DNA of 22,746 nt from NZQO01 sp964639255 (GCA_964639255.1 CAZXDP010000043.1:1-22746); one strand, 5' to 3'; shown: positions 6,460 through 13,079, counted from the first letter of the stretch. Notes: generated by a model not told the origin, from the sequence alone. Translations and numbers: made by a program.

Positions 6460-7665
6460 TTATTTCACATAATCTGCGAGATAACTATATCGAGGAGTCA
6501 ATTTCCCATCGTGGGTAGTCATTCGGGCGCGCTCGAGTATGCCTTCCTGATCGCCATTGAAAAAAGCCGGAATGACATGCTCCAAAAACATGTCGCCAAA
6601 GCCCTCACTGGCATCCTTGGGCAGTTCGCAAGGTAAGTTGTCTACCGCCATTACGGTAATGGCGCCTGCCGCGTTAAAAGCGATTTCTGTTTCGGTTTTA
6701 GGGTCGTAGCCGTAAAAGGGGTCGGCAATGGTGGAAGGCCGAATGGTACTGGCTACGGGACCGTCGATATCGCAAGACACATCTGCCACTAGGTTGATAC
6801 GGAAATCGGGGTGCCTAGCATCCTCCCGTGTGAAGAGATAGGGCGCTCCTTCGCCGTAAAAATGGCCGGCAATAAAGTAATCGGTTTGTTTGGCGTATTT
6901 CATAAAATCGCTCTCAAAACCAGAGGGGTCTTTGTAGAATTCCTGTTTTTTAAATGGCTTGCCATCTTTTCTGCGATTGTACTCGGTAACGTCGATGCGG
7001 CAATATACCGGCTCGTCGAACTGTTGGGTGAGGTACTGCGCGTCGCTTACCTCACGTATGTTGAGATGGTCGAGTATTTCTGCCGCGCCTTGTGCGACCT
7101 TACCGGTACCGCTAAGGGCGATCTTGATGTTGGGAATGGCAATTTGGTCCAACTCAGCCTTTACGGCCTCGAGGTCTGGCAGCACCTCAACCTTGGGCAG
7201 TTGGTACAACGCATCGCGAAGGCCCAGCGCACGGAAACCGTTGTAAGCTCCCACCAAACCGGCATAACGACCAAAACCGATAAGCCTGGTACCGTTTTTC
7301 TTGGTAATAACCTCGTGGTCGTACAACTCTATCTTCTTATCCAAAATGGCCCGCAGCAAATCGCGGTTATAGGGCTGTTTCTTTATGGTGTGGCTAAAAA
7401 AGAAGTATTTTTTGTTGGGTATAAGGGCCTCGATGGGAACTTCCTTCACGCCTAGCATGACATCGGCTCCGGAAACGTCTTGGACAACCTTGAACCCTGC
7501 CTCGTGATAGGCGGTATCTTCGAAGATACGGATGTACGACGATTCTACGATGATCTGGGCATCGGGAAAGCGCTGTATGACTTCCTGGCACTTTTGGGGT
7601 GAAAAAACGACACGGCGGTCTGGCGGATTCTTACGTTCCCGTATAATTGCGAAGGTGATGCCCAT
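6460..7665 (-). CDS. Saccharopine dehydrogenase-like (LYS1/AlaDH-PNT family) oxidoreductase
   Basis: A 401-residue cytoplasmic protein of the alanine dehydrogenase/pyridine nucleotide transhydrogenase fold, closest in motif pattern to NAD-dependent, lysine-forming saccharopine dehydrogenase. Visible features are LGVKEVP (71-77) and FFSHTIKK (89-96). The Lys73 to His92 spacing of 19 equals that of the catalytic Lys77/His96 pair in yeast Lys1. RLIGFGRYAGLVGAYNGFRALGLR follows at 127-150. A Rossmann glycine motif ALSGTGKVAQGA lies at 183-194, and ADVSCDIDGPVASTIRPSTIADPFYGY at 294-320. Bacteria of this group make lysine through diaminopimelate, so the enzyme may act in lysine breakdown or on another amino acid; substrate is inferred only. 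It stands alone, with a perfect -7 box 33 bases upstream of the start. Confidence 0.85.
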   Translation of the reverse strand: MGITFAIIRERKNPPDRRVVFSPQKCQEVIQRFPDAQIIVESSYIRIFEDTAYHEAGFKVVQDVSGADVMLGVKEVPIEALIPNKKYFFFSHTIKKQPYNRDLLRAILDKKIELYDHEVITKKNGTRLIGFGRYAGLVGAYNGFRALGLRDALYQLPKVEVLPDLEAVKAELDQIAIPNIKIALSGTGKVAQGAAEILDHLNIREVSDAQYLTQQFDEPVYCRIDVTEYNRRKDGKPFKKQEFYKDPSGFESDFMKYAKQTDYFIAGHFYGEGAPYLFTREDARHPDFRINLVADVSCDIDGPVASTIRPSTIADPFYGYDPKTETEIAFNAAGAITVMAVDNLPCELPKDASEGFGDMFLEHVIPAFFNGDQEGILERARMTTHDGKLTPRYSYLADYVK

Positions 7666-7690
7666 TTGGAATGCTTTTTGATTTATTAAG

Positions 7691-7724
7691 TTGGCTGCAA
7701 AGATACTATTTTTGGCTATCTTTG
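7691..7724. promoter_or_regulatory. Back-to-back promoter pair
   Basis: The 9-bp inverted repeat GCAAAGATA (7697-7705) / TATCTTTGC (7717-7725) contains two perfect TAnnTTTG boxes. One points left to the saccharopine dehydrogenase-like gene and one points right to the structured leader and tmRNA. For the rightward promoter a TTG lies at 7691-7693 with a 23-base spacer. The boxes are 11 bases apart, so occupancy by two polymerases is probably exclusive. Confidence 0.55.
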
Positions 7725-7730
7725 CCCCTT

Positions 7731-7803
7731 GCGTTAGGGATTGAGGCAGGTTACCGTGTAACGCCGAAAGCCCGGCCCGTCAACGGCGGGAAACGCCCAC
7801 ATA
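7731..7803 (+). ncRNA. GC-rich structured RNA element upstream of tmRNA (candidate ncRNA or leader)
   Basis: It begins seven bases after a perfect -7 box, at the likely transcription start. GCGTTA (7731-7736) can pair with TAACGC (7759-7764), and further hairpins such as GGCG-ggaaa-CGCC (7785-7797) follow. The segment is much richer in G+C than its flanks and has no reading frame. Sequences of the type AAGCCCG...GGGAACGCCC recur between genes in flavobacteria, from memory, and a known family such as Flavo-1 is one possibility. It could also simply be the 5' part of the tmRNA precursor. Confidence 0.4.
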
Positions 7804-7836
7804 ATGTTCTTTGAAACAAAATTTATGATGCATACC

Positions 7837-7869
7837 AATTCTGAATTCAAAATTCTGAATTCTGAATTT
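7837..7869. repeat. Short tandem palindromic repeats before tmRNA
   Basis: Three copies of ATTCTGAATT (7838-7847, 7852-7861, 7859-7868) in an AT-rich spacer just before the tmRNA 5' end. They are simple self-complementary repeats; no function is evident. Confidence 0.5.
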
Positions 7870-7875
7870 AAAAAA

Positions 7876-8273
7876 GGGGCCGACTGGTTTTGACAGCGGG
7901 TCTCATGGTATGGTAAGCATGCCGAGCGCCGGGACACAGCTCGTAAATCTCATGTTTCAGACTTTTTAAACGGCGAGAATAACTACGCCTTGGCTGCGTA
8001 ACCCGAATTATAGTAAGGTTACCTTAATCTCGAGCAAGGCTCTGGACCAAGATGTCTCCGGAAGGCCTTTGTTTACGGCGTTCCAACTGGAGGCACCGTA
8101 AAAGTAAACATAGCCGCGGCAGGGCTTTGATGCCGCGGTGAACCTTGAGCGAAGCTAAGGAGTGCGTTGGTTGTTTTTGACCGGCAATCTCTCGAAAACC
8201 CGAACAAAAACTAAGCATGTAGAAAGCCGTAACATGGCACGTTTGGACGAGGGTTCGAATCCCTCCGGCTCCA
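7876..8273 (+). ncRNA. ssrA: Transfer-messenger RNA (tmRNA)
   Basis: The RNA rescues stalled ribosomes together with SmpB by acting first as alanyl-tRNA and then as template for a degradation tag. The 5' end GGGGCCGACTGGTTTTGAC pairs with the 3' end CGGCTCC (8266-8272) to form the acceptor stem with one G-U pair. The T-arm GGTTCGAATCC lies near 8252-8262. The tag frame at 7972-8001 reads GENNYALAA then a stop, the usual flavobacterial tag ending in the ALAA protease signal. The 3' CCA is not encoded after the discriminator A at 8273, so it must be added. Length of about 398 nt is normal. The exact mature ends are approximate by a base or two. Confidence 0.97.
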
Positions 8274-8278
8274 CAAAA

Positions 8279-8319
8279 AAAAACGCAACTATCATATTTT
8301 TAGGTAGTTGCGTTTTTTT
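8279..8319 (+). terminator. Intrinsic terminator of tmRNA
   Basis: ACGCAACTATC (8283-8293) pairs with GGTAGTTGCGT (8303-8313) along 11 bp with one wobble, followed by seven T. It lies 10 bases after the tmRNA 3' end. Confidence 0.85.
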
Positions 8320-8685
8320 ATTTGGTTTTTTTTGAGCACGATTTGAACACCTAATATGGAGTTAGCAAATTTTGAGTATTTTCCTATAGGTTATATAATG
8401 AAATATAACTAACTTATATTGAAGGCGGCTCAAAAGTAAAAAATTCGATGATATTTTCAAATCAGGCCAGTTGCATCACTCTTTTTGAAGATCTTCAACC
8501 CTTACCGTAATCTTACCGTGATTTTCAGTTCTGGGCGGCGACACGATAGGTCTGCTGGGCAATCCCGAAAAGAAGCAATTATATGATGCCTAGAGCATTA
8601 CGACTACTTTTCAATTGAAAAATTTCGAAATTGAATCAATTTTATTAGTAACTTTATACAATCTCATTACTTAAAACCAATTGTT
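8320..8685. other. Gene-poor stretch with a possible coding relic
   Basis: AT-rich sequence with no complete gene. At 8528-8593 a short, more G+C-rich frame without a start reads VLGGDTIGLLGNPEKKQLYDA and then a stop. It looks like the C-terminal scrap of a lost protein, but I cannot name a family. No integrase and no second copy of the tmRNA 3' end are visible in the window. Confidence 0.35.
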
Positions 8686-9045
8686 ATGAGGAGTTTGAAG
8701 TTAACAGTGCTAATAGCGCTCTCGATAGCGGTTACCTCCTATTCTTGTAAGAATGATGACGATTCTCAATCTAGCGTTGAAATTTGCAATGACGGAATAG
8801 ATAATGACGGCGATGGGTTTACCGATTGTGATGACAATGATTGCGATGAGGAACAAGTTTGTGCAGTCGAAATCTGCAATGACGGGATAGACAATGACCT
8901 GAATGGATTTACCGATTGCGACGACTTTGCCTGCGATTCAGACCCAAGCTATGCCGTTGAGATATGCAATGACGGTATCGATAATGATCTGGATGGATTT
9001 ATCGACTGCAACGATAATGACTGCGATTCTGACCCAAATTGTTAA
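8686..9045 (+). CDS. Lipoprotein with three 30-residue Cys/Asp-rich repeats
   Basis: A 119-residue protein. The N-terminal signal (residues 1-20) ends with a lipobox-like SYSC, so Cys21 is probably lipidated and the protein is anchored in the envelope. It is followed by an acidic linker. The rest is three repeats with a period of exactly 30 residues, starting at VEICNDGIDND (31, 61, 91), each rich in Asp and containing four spaced positions for Cys. Repeats 1 and 3 have Cys at all four positions (34/48/53/59 and 94/108/113/119). In repeat 2 the fourth is Tyr89. The NDGIDNDGDGFTDCDD pattern resembles calcium-binding thrombospondin type 3-like or MopE-like repeats, so disulfide-stabilised metal binding is likely by inference. 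It ends at the last repeat and has no partner gene. Confidence 0.85.
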   Translation: MRSLKLTVLIALSIAVTSYSCKNDDDSQSSVEICNDGIDNDGDGFTDCDDNDCDEEQVCAVEICNDGIDNDLNGFTDCDDFACDSDPSYAVEICNDGIDNDLDGFIDCNDNDCDSDPNC

Positions 9046-9146
9046 CAGCTTAGGCCAATATTTTAATGTTTCTGTATACGTGAAATAATTTACCCTGCCT
9101 CTCACCTACAAGGTGGAATAACTCGAACAGAGTTCTTAGGGCAATA

Positions 9147-9305
9147 ATGGTATCCCACAGCAAAAACGGCCGATTATTGGCAAACGAGATAAAGCGCATG
9201 GCCGGTGTAATCCAAATCGCCGTCTATATTCCACGAGACCACTACAAAAAGCTCACTCCAGAACAATGGAATGCATATAAAGACAGCGTTTTCACCACCC
9301 AATAA
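9147..9305 (+). CDS. Small orphan reading frame, 52 residues
   Basis: ATG 9147 opens a frame encoding a soluble basic 52-residue peptide with VIQIAVYIPRDHYKKLTPEQWNAY in its second half. The amino-acid composition looks protein-like, and the local G+C is higher than its flanks. The frame is also open upstream to 9084 without another start. There is no promoter or terminator nearby and I recognise no family. It may be a remnant of a larger gene rather than a working one. Confidence 0.3.
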   Translation: MVSHSKNGRLLANEIKRMAGVIQIAVYIPRDHYKKLTPEQWNAYKDSVFTTQ

Positions 9306-9450
9306 ATACGCTTGGAAGAAATTTTCGACCCATACAGCTTCCGTTTAAAGTTTTCTTTCCTGGTAGCGTATGCACTGACTTTATTAATAGCTTAAAATTC
9401 TCATATTTCGCTTTTCGAATAACCCCTCCGCCATACGAAACCACTGCATT

Positions 9451-9663
9451 TTACTGCTCACCGTCCTGGTATTCCAAAATATCGCCCGGCTGGCACTCCA
9501 ACGCCTCGCAAATAGCCTCCAAGGTGCTAAAACGTACCGCCCTGGCCTTACCGGTTTTCAAGATAGAAAGGTTCGAGAGCGTAACGCCCACCTTTTCAGA
9601 AAGCTCGTTCAATGACATTTTTCGTTTCGCCATCATTACATCAAGGTGCACAATAATCGCCAT
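9451..9663 (-). CDS. XRE-family helix-turn-helix regulator (YozG-like)
   Basis: A 70-residue cytoplasmic DNA-binding protein consisting of a single helix-turn-helix domain. MAIIVHLDVMMAKRKMSLNE begins the domain, with LSEKVGVTLSNLSILKTGK as the helix-turn-helix core and STLEAICEALECQPGDILEY closing it. The length and the ending CQPGDILEY are typical of the HTH_26/YozG type. It lies 2 bases after the DUF2975 membrane protein gene on the same strand, the usual arrangement of this pair. Its likely target is the promoter in front of that gene, where an inverted repeat overlaps the -33 element. Confidence 0.92.
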   Translation of the reverse strand: MAIIVHLDVMMAKRKMSLNELSEKVGVTLSNLSILKTGKARAVRFSTLEAICEALECQPGDILEYQDGEQ

Positions 9664-9665
9664 GC

Positions 9666-10202
9666 CTATACCGTTAAATCTGTATCATTCTGAAGGTCGA
9701 CTCCCCTCTTGAAAATAGTCGCGATAACATACATCACCGCGCCCATTAAGATAAAGGCATTCCCATCTGTCCATAATGTTGGCAGCGTATCGAGAACATA
9801 TCCACGATGCTGAAGCTGATCAACATATTGTTGGGCAATAATACTAAGCAAACCTATGGAAATCGTGTAATAGCTAATGGTCGTAATTTGGTTGGATACA
9901 TAACTGCTGAACGGTCGTGCCAAATCGATTTTGTGCATTAGCCGAATGAGAAGGAAGAACAAAAACGCTTTCAATACCGAAATAGAGAGCACAAAGCTAT
10001 AGATGCCGAAAAAAGCCGCTCTTCTATTCGCGTACAGTTCGGTTATATCCAGTTTTTGATAAAGATTTTGAACAAAATCAGGGTTTGTAAGGCTTACGAT
10101 AAAATTTACGATCCAGCCACCGGCTTCGATGCACAAACCCACAAAAATCACCCAGGCCACGACGTGCAGGCCGTTAAATACGAGGTTAGAAGATACAGCC
10201 AT
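9666..10202 (-). CDS. DUF2975 membrane protein (YoaS-like)
   Basis: A 178-residue integral membrane protein with four hydrophobic segments at about 8-38, 64-89, 109-127 and 151-164. A short conserved loop before the third contains DLARPFSSYV. This pattern and length fit the DUF2975 family, which is commonly encoded directly upstream of a small XRE regulator, as here. The biochemical role is unknown; a sensor or signal-transmitting function towards the regulator is often assumed. It is the first gene of a two-gene operon with the XRE gene, with a promoter at 10228-10257. Confidence 0.88.
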   Translation of the reverse strand: MAVSSNLVFNGLHVVAWVIFVGLCIEAGGWIVNFIVSLTNPDFVQNLYQKLDITELYANRRAAFFGIYSFVLSISVLKAFLFFLLIRLMHKIDLARPFSSYVSNQITTISYYTISIGLLSIIAQQYVDQLQHRGYVLDTLPTLWTDGNAFILMGAVMYVIATIFKRGVDLQNDTDLTV

Positions 10203-10227
10203 ATTTATAAAAGTTTAATGAGTGATA

Positions 10228-10257
10228 TAAATATAAGATTATTTATTGATAAACAAT
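10228..10257 (-). promoter_or_regulatory. Promoter and possible operator of the DUF2975/XRE operon
   Basis: On the minus strand, TTG (forward CAA 10254-10256) precedes TATATTTA (forward 10228-10235) by 18 bases. The inverted repeat ATTG-ATAAA-CAAT (10245-10257) covers the -33 element and is a candidate autoregulatory site for the XRE protein. The region is AT-rich, so chance matches are possible. Confidence 0.4.
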
Positions 10258-10419
10258 ATATATTATCTCCAAATCAATAAAAATATTATCTTAATCAACA
10301 AACATTATAAAATAGGTTTGCTGTGGCCCAACCATTACCAATGGTGTGTTTTGATGGTCGTTGCAAACAAAATAAATTGGCTCTCCCCATTACTACTAGT
10401 GATAAAACCACATTTTTCG

Positions 10420-10427
10420 TATTTTTG
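10420..10427 (+). promoter_or_regulatory. -7 element of the membrane microprotein gene
   Basis: TATTTTTG matches TAnnTTTG exactly and lies 30 bases before the ATG at 10458. No good TTG is present at the right spacing upstream. Confidence 0.45.
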
Positions 10428-10457
10428 CATTTCACTTTAATTTAAAAATATAACAAT

Positions 10458-10541
10458 ATGGGAGTAGGTGGATTGGTAATAGGCAGTATCATACTTTGCA
10501 TCGTCATTGCTGTGCTAATTGAAATTAAGGAACGCGCATAG
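10458..10541 (+). CDS. 27-residue single-pass membrane microprotein
   Basis: ATG 10458 to TAG 10539-10541 encodes MGVGGLVIGSIILCIVIAVL followed by IEIKERA. A glycine-rich start and one hydrophobic helix of about 17 residues are followed by a short charged tail. Support for a real gene comes from the exact -7 box 30 bases upstream and a strong intrinsic terminator 43 bases downstream, which frame a transcript of about 190 nt containing only this frame. The family is unknown to me; proteins of this shape are often small regulators of membrane complexes or toxin-like peptides. No antisense RNA is evident. Confidence 0.55.
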   Translation: MGVGGLVIGSIILCIVIAVLIEIKERA

Positions 10542-10583
10542 ATACTAGCCAAAAAGGTTCCTTTAGATATTTAACGTGTTACT

Positions 10584-10622
10584 ACAACAGTATGGCTAGT
10601 TGGCATACTGTTGTTGTTTTTG
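10584..10622 (+). terminator. Intrinsic terminator of the microprotein transcript
   Basis: A perfect 11-bp stem, ACAACAGTATG (10584-10594) with CATACTGTTGT (10604-10614), has a 9-base loop and a T-rich tail. Confidence 0.8.
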
Positions 10623-10653
10623 GGGTGAAGCCGAAATTTTTTTCGTATTTTTT
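10619..10653 (+). promoter_or_regulatory. Putative promoter of the 3D-lipoprotein gene
   Basis: TTTG (10619-10622) and TATTTTTT (10646-10653) are spaced by 23 bases, at the long end of the flavobacterial range. The start codon is 15 bases downstream. Confidence 0.35.
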
Positions 10654-10667
10654 AGAAAAACCCTGTA

Positions 10668-11060
10668 ATGAATTCCGTCCTATTTATGGTATACGCTCTT
10701 TTGCTCGCGCTCTTGGTTTCTTGCAGCAGTGTCCAAACCCAATCTTTAGAGGTAACCGCCACTGCATATACCTCCTTTCCTGCCAAGCCCATAAAAACCC
10801 GCAAGAGTCTTGGTGCTTGGGGTGATGAACTGGAGCCGGGCGTAATGGCCATTGCCGTATCGCGCGATTTATTACAGAAAGGACTGGACTACAATACAGA
10901 AGTGACCATAGAAGGCCTTCCCGGCACATACCGGGTACTCGACAAGATGCATGGCCGCTGGAAAAACAAAATTGATATCTATATGGGCAATGATATTCAA
11001 GCTGCCAAAAATTGGGGCAAACGGAAGGTGGTCATTTCGTGGCAGGTTAAAGAACCTTAA
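10668..11060 (+). CDS. 3D (Asp-Asp-Asp) domain lipoprotein
   Basis: A 130-residue envelope protein. Residues 1-18 form a lipoprotein signal with the lipobox LVSC. The mature part is a 3D domain: VTATAYTSFPAKP, then GAWGDELEPGVMAIAVSRDLL, then GLPGTYRVLDKMHGRWKNKIDIYMGND. It contains the characteristic acidic positions (Asp of WGDE, VLDK and KIDIYMG). 3D domains form the catalytic double-psi barrel of MltA/Rpf-like enzymes that cut peptidoglycan. Stand-alone forms like this one are common in flavobacteria, and their activity is not established. The gene is 17 bases upstream of a glycerophosphodiesterase gene in the same direction, so co-transcription is likely. Confidence 0.88.
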   Translation: MNSVLFMVYALLLALLVSCSSVQTQSLEVTATAYTSFPAKPIKTRKSLGAWGDELEPGVMAIAVSRDLLQKGLDYNTEVTIEGLPGTYRVLDKMHGRWKNKIDIYMGNDIQAAKNWGKRKVVISWQVKEP

Positions 11061-11077
11061 CTAGTTAAGAGACAGCC

Positions 11078-11815
11078 GTGCAAAAGACTCCCTTCATTAT
11101 AGCCCATAGGGGCGGTGCGGGCATCGCGCCAGAAAATACCGTAATCGCCATTGAAACTGCCAAAGCGTTACAGGTAGATAAAATCGAGATTGATGTTAGA
11201 CTAACCCCAGACGGCACCCTAACCGTGTTTCACGACAGGCGACTCAATCGCACCACCGTGGGAAGGGGAAAGTCCAAGAAACATTCCTTTGCGCAACTAA
11301 GGGAGTATCCCATACGCACGAAGCTGGCGGGTCCTTACGGTTCCATCCTCATACCCTCTCTGGAAGAAATCTTAAAAGTAATTCAGGGGAGCCGCATAAA
11401 TTTAATGGTGGAAATTAAATCGCCCGCCACAACGCCTAGAGTTTCAAACATATTGGCGCAATTAGCCCACGATCTTGATGTCGTGGAGCAATTAGAGGTA
11501 TTTTCATTCGACAGAAAATTTATGGTGGCGTTTAATGCGCAATTTCCGGAATTCAAGACAGGTTGGCTAACCTCGCACCGACTTCCGAAGATAACCTATC
11601 CCTCATTGCCCTATATAGGATTGTATTACAAAAGCGCGTTACGCTTTCCAAGGCAACTGGCCCGCCTTAAGCAAAAGGGATATGGTGTGTACGTTTGGAC
11701 TGTAAATTCGCGACGTTCTATGGAAAAGGTAATCGCCCTGGGGGTCGATGGCATCATTACCGATTATCCTAATATTTTAAAGGAAGTACTTCAAGAAAAA
11801 AAGCCCTCTGTGTAG
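11078..11815 (+). CDS. Glycerophosphodiester phosphodiesterase
   Basis: A 245-residue protein of the GDPD TIM-barrel family, which hydrolyses glycerophosphodiesters to glycerol 3-phosphate and an alcohol. Motifs seen are IIAHRGGAGIAPENT (7-21) with His10 and Arg11 of the phosphate site, KIEIDVRLTPDG (35-46) with metal ligands Glu37 and Asp39, and VFHD (50-53) with the second catalytic His52. VEIK and the final VYVWTVNS and GVDGIITDYP segments are also present. No signal peptide is visible, so it is probably cytoplasmic. Translation begins at GTG 11078, 17 bases after the stop of the 3D-lipoprotein gene. The last codons overlap the terminator of the convergent gene. Confidence 0.93.
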   Translation: MQKTPFIIAHRGGAGIAPENTVIAIETAKALQVDKIEIDVRLTPDGTLTVFHDRRLNRTTVGRGKSKKHSFAQLREYPIRTKLAGPYGSILIPSLEEILKVIQGSRINLMVEIKSPATTPRVSNILAQLAHDLDVVEQLEVFSFDRKFMVAFNAQFPEFKTGWLTSHRLPKITYPSLPYIGLYYKSALRFPRQLARLKQKGYGVYVWTVNSRRSMEKVIALGVDGIITDYPNILKEVLQEKKPSV

Positions 11816-11820
11816 AGGGC
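11796..11820 (-). terminator. Intrinsic terminator of the 126-residue protein gene
   Basis: On the minus strand, GCCCTC-tacaca-GAGGGC is followed by seven U (forward A run 11796-11802). It lies inside the last codons of the convergent phosphodiesterase gene, so this gene's 3' end doubles as a transcription stop for the opposite strand. Confidence 0.75.
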
Positions 11821-11843
11821 CAATGTATTCGGAAATAAGTATG

Positions 11844-12224
11844 CTACGCTGTTAAGGCATCATCGCTAACCACATCTGCCACATTATTATAGTGAAAGAG
11901 CAAGGTGCGGTAGAAGCGTGTTGCCTTTTCTGAAGTATCTAAACATCCCTTCAGTGTTTCTTCAAGATTTTGATACGAAATGCGAATCGTAGATGCCTCT
12001 TGCAAATCGTACATTTTGCCCGGCGAAGTATCCAAAAGATTTCCCCGGTAGAGTGAAATAACCTGCTCTTCAAAATCGATTGTTACCGCGGCACAGCTAA
12101 AGAAGAACTTTAACAGTGATTTCTGGAAACTGTAGTAATGTGGGTTAAGCAGGAAATCGCTGGAGCAGCTCCGTCTAATGAGCTTTCGCATTTCGTCGTG
12201 TACTAATTGTGCTTGAGTTGCCAT
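11844..12224 (-). CDS. Uncharacterised protein, 126 residues
   Basis: I do not recognise this protein. It starts MATQAQLVHDEMRKLIRR and is soluble, with no signal peptide. The N-terminal third is helical and basic (HDEMRKLIRRSCSSDFLL), and the middle has a beta-rich segment VTIDFEEQVISLYRG. The C-terminal part is helical and acidic (LEETLKGCLDTSEKATRFYRTLLFHYNN). Its codon use resembles the neighbouring core genes, and it has a good intrinsic terminator 24 bases downstream, so it is a real gene. It is the last of the minus-strand genes of this section and is separated from the rhodanese pair by 122 bases. Confidence 0.7.
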   Translation of the reverse strand: MATQAQLVHDEMRKLIRRSCSSDFLLNPHYYSFQKSLLKFFFSCAAVTIDFEEQVISLYRGNLLDTSPGKMYDLQEASTIRISYQNLEETLKGCLDTSEKATRFYRTLLFHYNNVADVVSDDALTA

Positions 12225-12346
12225 AGCTATCTAGTTTTATTGTACCAATATAGCTACGATTTTCGGCATGGCTAAAATTCCAAAATGACTTTAGCTTCAA
12301 TTTAACTGCAATAAAATCAATTTGTTAAATACTTTAAGAAGCAATC

Positions 12347-12748
12347 TCACTTTTCGGTTTCCAGGCCTTGAGATCCCCAATTGGTCAAACCTCCCTGTAA
12401 ATCGTACACTTCGGTAAAGCCCATCTCAGTCAAAATTTCGGCAGCACGTGCGCTTCTACCACCCTTACGGCAATACACGTAAACGGGCTTGTTTTTGTCT
12501 AATGCCTCGGCCTTTTCCTTGAAATCGGCATCGGTTACGCAAATATTTTGGGCGTCCTGTAAATGGCTCGTCCTAAATTCTTCGGAAGTTCTCACATCGA
12601 CCAGTTGCAGCTGCTTATTGCGCTTCATAGCCTGTTGAAATTCCACAGGGGTAATGACAGTAACCTGCGCGGCCGTACCTTCTTTGCATCCTATAGCGAT
12701 TGCGAGCGACGCGATAGACAACATTAATAAAATAAAAATTCGTACCAT
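12347..12748 (-). CDS. Exported rhodanese-like protein
   Basis: A 133-residue sulfurtransferase-like protein. Residues 1-20 are a strongly hydrophobic signal sequence ending AIGC, so it may be a lipoprotein at Cys21, although the -3 position is Ala. The rhodanese domain follows: LVDVRTSEEFRTSHL at 49-63 and the active-site loop VYCRKGGRSA at 91-100 with catalytic Cys93. It ends YDLQGGLTNW. Rhodaneses transfer sulfane sulfur or act as thiol sensors. I chose ATG 12746-12748 because it overlaps the stop of the upstream rhodanese gene (TAATG), indicating translational coupling, and because it begins the signal peptide. The longer frame from 12772 would put eight residues in front of it and overlap the other gene. 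Confidence 0.9.
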   Translation of the reverse strand: MVRIFILLMLSIASLAIAIGCKEGTAAQVTVITPVEFQQAMKRNKQLQLVDVRTSEEFRTSHLQDAQNICVTDADFKEKAEALDKNKPVYVYCRKGGRSARAAEILTEMGFTEVYDLQGGLTNWGSQGLETEK

Positions 12749-13056
12749 TATACTACTGTTTCTCCTTCCCATTCAGAAAAACCACCCAGAAGATTATAGC
12801 AGTTTGCAAAACCCTGCGATTTCAAGACGGCACAAGCTTGTGCACTGCGCCCACCGGAACGGCAATAAACGTAATAGTTCTTCTGCTTATCCAATTCTTG
12901 GAGTTGTTGCATAAATTTTGGCGGATTCTGTATATCCATTTGCCTAGCGGCGGGAATATAACCCTCAGCCACCTCGGCATCGGTACGCACATCGAGTACC
13001 ACAGCATCTTTATCTTGGGAGAGACGTTTGCTCCATTCGTCTTGCGAAAGATCCAT
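12748..13056 (-). CDS. Cytoplasmic rhodanese-like protein
   Basis: A 102-residue single-domain rhodanese without signal peptide. It begins MDLSQDEWSKRLSQDKDAVVLDVRTDAEV and carries the active-site loop YVYCRSGGRSA at 62-72 with catalytic Cys65. It ends with the typical CYNLLGGFSEWEG. The start ATG 13054-13056 is preferred: the -7 box TACTTTTG lies just upstream at 13072-13079, so an earlier TTG at 13074 would fall in the promoter. The stop overlaps the start of the exported rhodanese by one base. The pair thus places one sulfurtransferase on each side of the membrane. Confidence 0.92.
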   Translation of the reverse strand: MDLSQDEWSKRLSQDKDAVVLDVRTDAEVAEGYIPAARQMDIQNPPKFMQQLQELDKQKNYYVYCRSGGRSAQACAVLKSQGFANCYNLLGGFSEWEGETVV

Positions 13057-13071
13057 ATCTATCTTTTTGTA

Positions 13072-13079
13072 CAAAAGTA
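13072..13079 (-). promoter_or_regulatory. -7 element of the rhodanese pair
   Basis: Minus-strand TACTTTTG is an exact TAnnTTTG match 15 bases before the ATG at 13056. No TTG is found at a good distance upstream. Confidence 0.5.

Noticed and set aside
6811..7455. Long plus-strand frame of 214 codons
   Set aside because: It is antisense to the saccharopine dehydrogenase-like gene, whose motifs are clear; a codon-bias shadow.
8266..8360. Integration site of a mobile element at the tmRNA 3' end
   Set aside because: No integrase gene and no second copy of the tmRNA 3' end is visible in the window; the sequence after the terminator only vaguely resembles a tRNA T-arm.
12748..12772. Longer start of the exported rhodanese at 12772
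   Set aside because: It would put charged residues before the signal peptide and overlap the upstream gene; the ATG at 12748 forms a TAATG coupling and starts the signal sequence.
13057..13074. TTG start at 13074 for the cytoplasmic rhodanese
   Set aside because: It lies inside the -7 promoter box; ATG 13056 gives the usual family N-terminus.
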